NCBI GenBank assembly: GCA_046346845.1
Contig: JAXMHH010000003.1
Location: 186,001 to 250,000 of the forward strand
Direction of reading: 5' to 3'
Origin: DSSB01 sp046346845
GTDB lineage: Bacteria; UBA10199; DSSB01
Length of the DNA: 64,000 bases
Shown here: one piece after another, positions 30,501 to 37,187 of the stretch
Numbering within the stretch: position 1 is the stretch's first letter
How the letters are laid out: each line of letters begins with the position of its first letter
Translations under genes and position numbers: made by a program
Notes under the pieces: model-generated
The model's input: the letters and a program-made list of their open reading frames with translations, nothing else
Told to the model about the DNA's origin: nothing
Database searches by the model: none

Positions 30501-32302
30501 AGCACCGTCAGGGCGAAGGGTTTTTTGGGGAAACCCAAAAACTCCGCCTGCTGGGTGCGGAAATAGAAATCACCGGCGGTGGCGATGGCGCTGTTCTCGG
30601 TGGTGACCTGGCGATTGGTAATGTCAGTCGCGGTGACGCGCAGGGTGTAGCGTTCGTCCTGCTCGGAGCGCTCGGTGGGCACCTCGACGTTCAGGTGCCC
30701 TTGCTTGTCGGTCTTGCCCTTGCCCTCGCTGACGAATTCGCCGTAGCCGCCGTAGTATTCGCCCTCTTCAAAGATGTCGGGCAGGTATTCCTCGCCCGGC
30801 GGGCTGTAGTAGTAGCTGCTCTTGTAGACGGTATAGCCGATCTCGGCCTCGACCGGCGCGCCGAAGTAATACTGGGTGTCGATCAGGAACTGGATCTTGT
30901 CCCCGGAGAAATAACGGGGCTTGTCGGGCCGAATCTCCACCTTGAACTCGGGCTTGCGGTACTCGTCGACCTCGAAGTCCTCGGTGAACTCCTTCCCGCC
31001 CACCACGGCCTTGATGCGGTAGTAGCCCAGATCGGCCTCTTCACCGAGGTCGAAATCGCCCCAGAAGGCGCCGTTGGCGTTGCGGGCCTTGGTGTCTTCC
31101 CAGAGGATATTGCCCTTGGGGTCCTCGATGCTGAGAGAGACGGGGCCGGTCGGCGGCGTCAGGTATTCGCCGTCGGTCTTTTGCAGGCGGGCGATGCCCT
31201 TGAAATAGACCTTCTGCCCGGGCCGGTAGAGCGGACGCTCGGTGTAGAGAAAGGTCTGGAAACTGGACCCCGCCGGCATGGGCTGAGATTCGGCGCCTTC
31301 GCCCTCCCCTTCGGCCTCCGCCTCGCCTTCGCCCTCGTCGGCATAGGCCTCCCCGGAGGTGGGCACGACCGAAAAGGCCAGGGAATTGCCGCTGCCCGCC
31401 ACCGCGAATAAGGAACCCGAGGCCGTGTCGGAACCCGAGAGGTCGAATTCGGCAATGCCATCCGCATTGGTCTGGGCCTGGCGGGGAGGCCCTTCCTCGG
31501 GATAGAGGGCCACGGGAATGCCGGAGGCCGGCGCGGGCTGGCTCATCGTGGAGGCGAAGACCAAGACCTTATCGGCGTCCCGCTTGGTGATGAAACCAAG
31601 GTCGGTCTTGTTGATCACCACGACCTGGGTAAAGACCTGCTGGCGGTCCAAGCTGGAGGCCGTCGCCCGGAACAGGAAGAGGCCAGTGCCCTCGACCGGA
31701 ACCTTCACCTTGCGGTCGAACTCGGGGATGTCTTCCTCGGGGATCTTCTCATCCCACTCCTTCAGGCGGGAGGCCGCCGGCCAATTTTGGGGCTCGGCGT
31801 TGGCCTGCTCGAGGTCGGAGTATTTCTTCCCTTCGCTTAAGAACTTAGGCAGGTCGATCTGGAAGGCCTCGAAGTGGATGTCGCGAACCTTGGCCCCGGA
31901 CGTCGAGAGTTGGATCTTCTCGTCGGGCAGCTTGGTGTTGTTCCAAACGCTCACCGAGAGATTCGGGGCGAGCTCCTTGAGGGTGACCTTCCCAAGGTCT
32001 AACACCGCCCCTTCTGTGACATGGGATTCCTGCAGGTATGCCGGCTGATAGCCACGGCGGCTGGCATTGACGAAGTATTTCCCGATGGGGAGCTGGTCGA
32101 AGCGAAATTGGCCTTCGGCGTCGGAGACGGCCTTGCGGGAAACGGGGTAGGCATCGAGGTTGATCACCGCCCCGGCGAGCAGACGCCCATCCTCCCCGAC
32201 CACCACGCCCTTCATGCTGCCGGTGGGCTTCTCGAGGATCAGGACAAGGGCCGCAAAAACGAAAAGGCCCGCGAGGAAAAGCAGGCCAGAGAGTCGTTTC
32301 AT
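27575..32302 (-). CDS. Bacterial alpha-2-macroglobulin family protein
   Basis: 1575 residues, the normal size for bacterial alpha-2-macroglobulins, which trap proteases in the periplasm. Features in order: N-terminal membrane segment (LLFLAGLFVFAALVLILEKP) instead of a lipobox, a carboxypeptidase-regulatory-like beta domain (GVVVGEDGRLLAGAVINL), macroglobulin MG domains (QTFLYTERPLYRPGQKVYF is the family hallmark), an Asp/Glu-rich bait-like region around 320-340, the thioester motif PYGCVEQTMS at about Cys1099, and the alpha/alpha toroid after it. It is commonly paired with penicillin-binding protein 1C; here the partners are VanW, a small transpeptidase and SpoIID. It overlaps the ferritin-like gene by 4 bp. 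Confidence 0.93.
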   Translation of the reverse strand: MKRLSGLLFLAGLFVFAALVLILEKPTGSMKGVVVGEDGRLLAGAVINLDAYPVSRKAVSDAEGQFRFDQLPIGKYFVNASRRGYQPAYLQESHVTEGAVLDLGKVTLKELAPNLSVSVWNNTKLPDEKIQLSTSGAKVRDIHFEAFQIDLPKFLSEGKKYSDLEQANAEPQNWPAASRLKEWDEKIPEEDIPEFDRKVKVPVEGTGLFLFRATASSLDRQQVFTQVVVINKTDLGFITKRDADKVLVFASTMSQPAPASGIPVALYPEEGPPRQAQTNADGIAEFDLSGSDTASGSLFAVAGSGNSLAFSVVPTSGEAYADEGEGEAEAEGEGEGAESQPMPAGSSFQTFLYTERPLYRPGQKVYFKGIARLQKTDGEYLTPPTGPVSLSIEDPKGNILWEDTKARNANGAFWGDFDLGEEADLGYYRIKAVVGGKEFTEDFEVDEYRKPEFKVEIRPDKPRYFSGDKIQFLIDTQYYFGAPVEAEIGYTVYKSSYYYSPPGEEYLPDIFEEGEYYGGYGEFVSEGKGKTDKQGHLNVEVPTERSEQDERYTLRVTATDITNRQVTTENSAIATAGDFYFRTQQAEFLGFPKKPFALTVLTKDYDGKPVRQAFEVRVEREVWDPIASSYDYKKESTAKGETGANGEGQVTLNFERGGYYRLLVSGKDRGGRKVAYEDYVWVSGSAQDSEDFGLQKELKIVTDKKKYDAGETAKIFLVGPVKNGRILLSIEGMKIYQYQVVTLDGFSKEIELPLKAEWEPNIFVSATTIGKKEYYEGTAELAISPKEHYLDVEIKPDAQTYRPAGNITYTIVTKDMTGKPVPAEVSLGVVDESIYALRADNTDIKNFFWGPRSNRVSTNYSFSGYYTGGIEKEDRNLLRRNFKDTAYWLPAIQTAADGSVSATFTLPDNLTTWRATVVAHTPATEVGQQINKVISSKELIARIATPRFFTERDQVRLKAILNNYTDKPQNLRVSLGVEGVDFANPKDGEPTNVTIEPKGVASFEFTVLPKQAGTAKIQLLAKNDQVSDGVELKIPVLPHGIEDHQYAQGEVQAGSQTGVKLVVPPKNDPKRSKLKVTLDTSFVAQLLGPLGYLVDYPYGCVEQTMSRLLPAITVSNLYKSLGLSDPMLEKKLPKVIDKGLKRILRYQHADGGWGWWKDDETDPFMTAYALYGLIRAEQLGEKVPADAIQKGKEALEGILKPGTALTKTYMLGPEATVYYLHYVASIAGIKNSPPMPRAEGVKTKLAQALLVLALDAQGKREVAANYLADLERAAICENALCHYSDGDTRTKTFGHEAYWQDPELTAWVLQALIASGRPNQNLKDSLVRWLLTQRQGGMWSQTRATATVLYALADYAKGLPGVKSGVSALLTLNGQALEKVAVASAHFVRNVPQPALKTGDNDLGISNLLTTPLYYQSDLATWSQEENLAPVAEGIRVKREYVVLSDQGADDSGARLFKASPLKGKLKKGEIIGVRLTVESDQNLSYLILEDPFPSGFETVDGVRFDPNAAYYADSERRDEKIAFFINYLEKGSYIFNYALRPELAGTFGAMPSQAYEMYRPEVRGSGASAVLEVE

Positions 32303-32739
32303 TTATTTTTCCGAATCATTTTTTCGACTTCTTCGAGGTGCTCGGTCTCCTGGCGGACAAAGTCCCGGGCCATTTCGTCCAGGGCGATGTCGTCGGAGGA
32401 AAGCTTGACCAATTCCACGTAATCCTCGAGGGCGTCCCGCTCGAAATCGAGGCTCTCCCGGAGGATGTCGTCGATGGCATGCGACTTGGTCTCGGGAATC
32501 GGGGCGCTCTCGAGCGAGGGATGCCCGCCCAGGGCGGTGATTTTTTCGCCGATCTGGACGGCGTGGAGCATATTTTCGTTGGCCTTGTCCCGGAACCACT
32601 TTTGGATGGGAATCCGGTTATGCCCCATGATCATGAAGGAATAGTGGAGGTAGCGATGGATGCCGGACATCTCTTTTTGAAAGATGCGGTTGAGGCAGGC
32701 CATGATCTTTTTATTGGAGCCGGAATCGCTCTTGCCCAT
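32299..32739 (-). CDS. Ferritin-like/bacterioferritin-type diiron protein
   Basis: 146 residues, a four-helix bundle. Aligning by eye with bacterioferritin gives diiron ligands Glu23, His59, Glu100, Glu131 and His134. The position of bacterioferritin Glu51 is Asn56 with Glu55 next to it, so the ferroxidase site is altered or shifted. No haem-binding Met equivalent to Met52 could be verified. It may store iron or protect against peroxide. It is the first gene of the alpha-2-macroglobulin operon (4-bp overlap), an unexpected pairing. Confidence 0.75.
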   Translation of the reverse strand: MGKSDSGSNKKIMACLNRIFQKEMSGIHRYLHYSFMIMGHNRIPIQKWFRDKANENMLHAVQIGEKITALGGHPSLESAPIPETKSHAIDDILRESLDFERDALEDYVELVKLSSDDIALDEMARDFVRQETEHLEEVEKMIRKNK

Positions 32740-32793
32740 GGGATTTCCTCCAGGAATGCGTCGGGAATCATGGCTGCGAAACGCCCTTTAGGC

Positions 32794-32825
32794 AAGAAAA
32801 AAGGCAGGGGGGTTACCCCTGCCTT
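32794..32825 (-). terminator. Rho-independent terminator
   Basis: Stem AAGGCAGGGG (32801-32810) pairs with CCCCTGCCTT (32816-32825), with a five-base loop. On the minus strand the sequence TTTTCTT follows. It terminates the Cys-rich surface-protein gene ending at 32852. Confidence 0.88.
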
Positions 32826-32851
32826 TCTCGCCTCCCCGGAAGAATGGACTC

Positions 32852-34471
32852 TTAGAAGCTGAGGCGTTTCCTTACCAGAAATCCCATTCCGATCAGCAGA
32901 ACCCCCAAGAGGGAAAAGCCGGACGGCCCCGCCTGGCCGGCCCCTAGCGAGCAACCCCCTCCCTGGTCGGCGGCATTGTTATTATTGCCGCCGGTATCGT
33001 CGGTGCCGCCCTGGCCACCCCCATTGGTGCCGCCATTGGTGCCACCGCCGCTGGGCGGGGCCGAGACGCCGCATTGGGGATCCGGATTGGTTTCGCAGCC
33101 CGGATTTTCATCCCCGTCGGGGATGCCGTCGTTGTCATCGTCGGTATCGCAGGCATCGCCGAGCCCGTCCCCGTCGGCATCTTCCTGACCGGGATTGGAG
33201 ACACCGGGGCAATTGTCATTGGAGTCTCCCAAGCCGTCGCCGTCCCCGTCCGCCTCGCAGACGCTGGGCATCCCCGAACAGACGAAACCGGCCTCCTGGG
33301 TGCAGGTATCGGAACATCCGTCACCCGTCGCCAGATTATTGTCGTCGCAGGCCTCGGGGGCGATGATCACGCCGTCTCCGCAGAGGGGCGCGCAGACGCT
33401 GGGGTCGCCCGAGCAGTTATAGCCCGCCTCGATCTCGCAGGTATCCGAACAGCCATCGCCGTTGGCGGTGTTGCTGTCGTCACAGGCCTCGTTACCTTGG
33501 ACATTCCCGTCGCCGCAGGTGATTCCGCCGGTGGGAACGCAAAAACTGGGGCTGCCGGAGCAGCTGTAGCCGGCATCCACGGCGCAACTGGTGCAGCCGT
33601 CATTGTCAACCGCATTGCCGTCGTCGCAGGCCTCGGCGCCGCCAAGCACGCCATCGCCGCAGACCGCCGCGGCCTCAATGGTACAGGTCGAGGAGCAGCC
33701 GTCGCCGTTTGCCGTATTGTGGTCGTCGCACTGCTCGCCGGATTCCAAGATGTTGTTCCCACAGGTCGCCACGCCATCTTCGTCCACACAGGAGTTGGAG
33801 CAACCGTCGCCATCGGTAGTGTTACCGTCATCGCAGGACTCCGGCGGGACGTCGAGATTGCCGTCGCCGCAGACGAAGCCCGCCGGGGCGGCGGTGTTCT
33901 TGGTGCAATTGTTTTTGCAGAGATCCTGGGAAAAATGATTGCCGTCATCGCACTCCTCGGCGCCTTCCTTGATGCCGTTCCCGCAGATCCCGGCCTCGAG
34001 GTGGCAGCTGGAGTCGCAGCCGTCGCCATTGGCGGTATTGCCGTCCTCGCATTGCTCCCCGGCCTCCAGGACGGAGTTGCCGCAGATCGCACCGGGCACC
34101 TCATCCGTGCAGGTGCTGGAACAACCATCGCCGTCGGTCGTGTTACCGTCGTCGCATTCCTCGTTGGCCTTCTGGGTATTGGGGGCGAAAAATTTGGCGT
34201 CGGGGATGCCGTTGGCCGGCGTCGCATCGCTGTCGGCGGTCTTAAGGATACCGTCGCCGCAGAAATTAACCTTGCAATCGGATCTACAACCATCATGGTC
34301 GTTGCTGTTGTAATCCTCGCACTGCTCGTTCGCCCCATCTTGGTTACCGTCGTTGCAGGTCGAGGAAAAAGAGTCGGCCCGTGCCGCCGGACTGAATCCA
34401 AGGTTAAACCACAGCCCCAGGGAAACGGCGCTGCCTAGAGCGAGACACTTCCAGTAACCAAGCTTTTTCAT
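32852..34471 (-). CDS. Secreted Cys-rich (DUF4215/Myxococcus disulfide repeat) surface protein with GGC anchor
   Basis: 539 residues from ATG 34471. Signal peptide (KCLALGSAVSLGLWFNLGFSPAARA). About ten repeats of the pattern CGDG-x-EECDDGN-x-DGDGCSSTC follow, each a small disulfide-rich module, then a calcium-binding thrombospondin type 3-like stretch (DGDGLGDSNDNCPG, DADGDGLGDACD, DDDNDGIPDGDE). A Gly/Asn/Thr-rich linker leads to the tail GGGCSL, a hydrophobic span and RKRLSF. It should be exported and anchored at the outer surface. Upstream at 34707-34722 is the palindrome GTTTTC-N4-GAAAAC. Function unknown; repeats of this type are frequent in myxobacterial surface proteins. Confidence 0.85.
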   Translation of the reverse strand: MKKLGYWKCLALGSAVSLGLWFNLGFSPAARADSFSSTCNDGNQDGANEQCEDYNSNDHDGCRSDCKVNFCGDGILKTADSDATPANGIPDAKFFAPNTQKANEECDDGNTTDGDGCSSTCTDEVPGAICGNSVLEAGEQCEDGNTANGDGCDSSCHLEAGICGNGIKEGAEECDDGNHFSQDLCKNNCTKNTAAPAGFVCGDGNLDVPPESCDDGNTTDGDGCSNSCVDEDGVATCGNNILESGEQCDDHNTANGDGCSSTCTIEAAAVCGDGVLGGAEACDDGNAVDNDGCTSCAVDAGYSCSGSPSFCVPTGGITCGDGNVQGNEACDDSNTANGDGCSDTCEIEAGYNCSGDPSVCAPLCGDGVIIAPEACDDNNLATGDGCSDTCTQEAGFVCSGMPSVCEADGDGDGLGDSNDNCPGVSNPGQEDADGDGLGDACDTDDDNDGIPDGDENPGCETNPDPQCGVSAPPSGGGTNGGTNGGGQGGTDDTGGNNNNAADQGGGCSLGAGQAGPSGFSLLGVLLIGMGFLVRKRLSF

Positions 34472-34804
34472 GGCGATGAGCCTTTCTGAATAAAGGTTGA
34501 TGCAAAAAGACGAATTTTCTGAAGAATTCTTAGGACGACATATCGGGAGAGAGGCTCCCGTTCGCAAGAAATAAGTACAATCCGCGTCCAACGGTCCTTT
34601 CAGAAAGGCAGGCCCACCCCAGGCCCCGAGCGAAAATTACATTATAACTAAATGATTTTATTTATAATTATAAATTATTCCATGACACCTTTAACCCCCC
34701 AACTTTGTTTTCTAAAGAAAACAAATTTTACAGAAAACAAGGTGACGAGTTACAATCGGCAATACCTTGATCTCGTGGGTCCTTTCTGAGATAGAGGCTA
34801 AGGC
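34472..34804. promoter_or_regulatory. Divergent promoter region with GTTTTC-N4-GAAAAC palindrome
   Basis: 333 bp, AT-rich in the middle. The palindrome at 34704-34725 has ten-base arms TTTGTTTTCT and AGAAAACAAA; a further half-site AGAAAACAA starts at 34732. The same core is found upstream of two other surface-protein genes. In addition CCTTTC[TA]GA occurs three times (34481, 34596 and 34781); the middle copy is a perfect palindrome CCTTTC-A-GAAAGG. Exact -35/-10 elements could not be fixed. Confidence 0.55.
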
Positions 34805-35641
34805 ATGGTTTCCGTCTTTGACTTCACCAATTATCGCCGCTTCCTCAAACAGCGCTTCGCGGAATTAAAGAAGACGAATTCCCGGTTCAGCTATCGCTCT
34901 TTCAATCGCCGGGCCGGGGTCAGCTCCTCCGGCTTCCTCAAGCTGGTGATGGATGGAAAGAGAAACCTCGCCGAGGAAGGCATCGAAAAGGTCGCGCGCG
35001 GCTTCCGGCTCAACGAATCCGAAAAGAAATACTTCCGCGCCCTGGTGCACTTCAACCAGGCCAAGACCAACGAAGAGAAGAACCTCTGCTTTCAAGAATT
35101 GACCAAGCACAAGCGGTTCTTGTCCGCCAAGCCGTTGACTTCCGCGCAATACCGTCTCTTTTCCCATTGGTATTATGTGGCCATCCTAGAGTTGGTCAGG
35201 GTCGGAACCCGCGAAAAGAAAGACCTCGCCTGGATTCATGCGAACATCCATCCCCCGGTGGAATGGAAGGCCGTCAAGCGAGCCGTCCAGGAGCTGATCC
35301 AGCTAGAATTGCTGGAAGAAACCAAGGGCGGAGAACTACAGCGCCGCGAAACGATGTTGACCACGCCTGACGAAGTGCAGTCCATTTCGGTGGCCAATTT
35401 CCACCAGCAGATGTGTCAGATGGCCGCCCGGTCCGTCATGCAAGACGCGGCCGAGGACCGGGAGTTCTCCGCGCTCACCATCGCCACCTCCGAAAGAACT
35501 TTCCAGAAGGCCAAGCAAGAGGTGCAAAAGTTCCGGAAAAAACTGCATTCGATCCTCGAGCAGGAAGACGAAGCGCCCAAGTCTTTCGTCACGCAAATCA
35601 ATTTACAGCTCTTTAAACTCAGCCGCTCGGTGAAACCATGA
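34805..35641 (+). CDS. TIGR02147-family protein (DUF4423), candidate regulator
   Basis: 278 residues. The N-terminus FDFTNYRRFLKQRFAELKK followed by FSYRSFNRRAGVSSSGFLKLVMDGKRNL is the hallmark of TIGR02147, a family found in Bdellovibrio, Fibrobacter and relatives. It contains a helix-turn-helix-like segment (residues about 28-60) and a winged-helix-like middle (WKAVKRAVQELIQLELLEE). The family is regarded as probably regulatory but is uncharacterised. The ATG at 34805 is preceded by AGAGGC/AAGG. It overlaps the downstream lipoprotein gene by 4 bp, the usual family arrangement. The palindrome 80-100 bp upstream makes autoregulation plausible. Confidence 0.82.
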   Translation: MVSVFDFTNYRRFLKQRFAELKKTNSRFSYRSFNRRAGVSSSGFLKLVMDGKRNLAEEGIEKVARGFRLNESEKKYFRALVHFNQAKTNEEKNLCFQELTKHKRFLSAKPLTSAQYRLFSHWYYVAILELVRVGTREKKDLAWIHANIHPPVEWKAVKRAVQELIQLELLEETKGGELQRRETMLTTPDEVQSISVANFHQQMCQMAARSVMQDAAEDREFSALTIATSERTFQKAKQEVQKFRKKLHSILEQEDEAPKSFVTQINLQLFKLSRSVKP

Positions 35642-36399
35642 AGTTACGCCCGCCCCGAATCATTATCTTATGCCTTTACCTGCTTTTCCTGGCGGCGGCC
35701 TGCGGCCCCAATGGCGGCGTGGAAGTGGGCAATCCCAAGCTGGGCGGAAAGGTCGTAACCCTCAATCCCGCCGATCGGCCCGAGACCTATGTCGTCAGCT
35801 TCCCAGACGATGATTCCGCCGATGTCTCGAAAATTCTGGGAGACCAATTCGAAACCGTGGCCGCAACCGTCACCATCGATGACCAAAACGTCCTGGTCGA
35901 GGCACAATTCTCGTCCGGGCCGGCCTTCGCGCTGAGCTTCCAAGTGAACGAGGCCGGCGAAATCCAGAACCTTTCCTTGAAACTCGACGGCGTCCCCGTG
36001 ACTACGGGCTTTTCCTCCCAGCCGGCCGCCCCCTCCCTGAAGGCCTTTTGGTCCAACGACGCCCTACTGGTGGTGGCGACGATTTGCCAACGGGTGGAGG
36101 AATGCCAGCCGGAGACTCCGGCCGAGGAGTGCGAGGCGGATTTGCAAGAGGTGCCGGGCCTGGCGCAAAGCTTCGGCGGAGCCCCTGGACAAAGCCTGAA
36201 GGAGGCAGCGGATGCAATCGATGCGGGGGTCGACGAGAGCGACCCGGCGGCCGTGGCGGATTGCCTGGCGGAAATCGGGATCCTCCCCTGCTCCCAGGTC
36301 GACAAGGGCCATGACCCCAGCGACCCGCACAACTATCACCAGGCCCACAAACTCGTGCCCAAGCCGACCTGCAACCAGGCCTTCCACAAAAAGCCCTAA
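35638..36399 (+). CDS. Predicted lipoprotein paired with the TIGR02147 gene
   Basis: 253 residues. The signal peptide ends in the lipobox LAAAC (Cys22) followed by GPNGGVEVGNPKLGG, a start typical of lipoproteins found next to TIGR02147 genes. The mature domain is beta-rich up to about residue 125. The second half contains six cysteines (CQRVEECQP, EECEAD, DCLAE, PCSQV and CNQ) and ends in a His-rich patch (HDPSDPHNYHQAHK). Metal binding is conceivable. Function is unknown. It is translationally coupled to the regulator gene and converges with efp. Confidence 0.7.
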   Translation: MKLRPPRIIILCLYLLFLAAACGPNGGVEVGNPKLGGKVVTLNPADRPETYVVSFPDDDSADVSKILGDQFETVAATVTIDDQNVLVEAQFSSGPAFALSFQVNEAGEIQNLSLKLDGVPVTTGFSSQPAAPSLKAFWSNDALLVVATICQRVEECQPETPAEECEADLQEVPGLAQSFGGAPGQSLKEAADAIDAGVDESDPAAVADCLAEIGILPCSQVDKGHDPSDPHNYHQAHKLVPKPTCNQAFHKKP

Positions 36400-36414
36400 C
36401 CGGGCGGAAATCCC

Positions 36415-36975
36415 CTATTTGTTGACGCGCTCCATGTACTCGTGGGTCTCGGTGTCGAGCTTGATGACATCCCCCTCTTCCACGAAGGGCGGCACCTTGA
36501 TGGTGAGGCCGGTCTCGATCTTGGCCGATTTGTAGCTGGAGGAGGCGGTCTGCTTCTTGACGGAGGGTTCGGCCTCGATGATCTTGAAGTCCATGGTCTT
36601 GGGGAGCTGGATCCCGATGGGCTTACCCTCGTAGAACTGCACATCGATGACGGTCTCGGGCAGGAGGAAGTTCACGGCGTCGCCCAGGTCCTTGACGTTG
36701 AGGTGGGTCTGCTCGTAATTCTCGGTGTTCATGAAGTGGTAGTCCTCGCCGTCCTGGTACATGAACTGCATCTTGGCCACGTCGAGCTGGATCTTCTCGA
36801 TGCGGTCCGAGGTGGCGAAGCGCTGCTCGATCTGGTTGCCGTTCTTGATGTTGCGCATCTTGATCTGCATGAAGGCCCGCAGGTTGCCGGGGGTACGGTG
36901 GACGGATTCCATCACGTAATAAGGCTGACCCTCCCATTCGACGATCATCCCGGGGCGGACTTGGTTGGCGTTCAT
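36415..36975 (-). CDS. efp: Elongation factor P
   Basis: 186 residues, standard EF-P length, with the KOW-like N domain and two OB domains; the C-terminal signature (VKDLGDAVNFLLPETVIDVQ ... GLTIKVPPFVEEGDVIKLDTETHEYMERV) is intact. EF-P relieves ribosome stalling at polyproline. The tip of the modification loop reads HRTPGNLRAF: the position normally occupied by the modified Lys (or Arg) of PGKGQAF is Asn31, so the usual beta-lysylation or rhamnosylation site is absent. SD GAGGAGG precedes the ATG. The upstream 200 bp, up to the terminator at 37.1 kb, holds its promoter. Confidence 0.95.
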   Translation of the reverse strand: MNANQVRPGMIVEWEGQPYYVMESVHRTPGNLRAFMQIKMRNIKNGNQIEQRFATSDRIEKIQLDVAKMQFMYQDGEDYHFMNTENYEQTHLNVKDLGDAVNFLLPETVIDVQFYEGKPIGIQLPKTMDFKIIEAEPSVKKQTASSSYKSAKIETGLTIKVPPFVEEGDVIKLDTETHEYMERVNK

Positions 36976-37130
36976 CGGAAAACCTCCTCAATACGGCCCG
37001 TGCGGGGCCCTCAAGATCGGAAAATTCTAGGCGATCGCCCCACTTTTGGCCAGTGGCCTTTGCCAGGGGGCCAGGGAGTCCTAAAGGCTCCAAACGGGGA
37101 AATCAAGCGAGAATCGGACGGATGTCCCCC

Positions 37131-37166
37131 AAAATAAAACAGGCAGGAGGGGTCGCCTCCTGCCTG
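37131..37166 (-). terminator. Rho-independent terminator
   Basis: A perfect 11-bp stem (37140-37150 CAGGCAGGAGG with 37156-37166) and a five-base loop, followed on the minus strand by TTTTATTTT. It ends the large choice-of-anchor D gene at 37188. Confidence 0.9.
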
Positions 37167-37187
37167 CTTCTGGAAGATTAAGATGTC

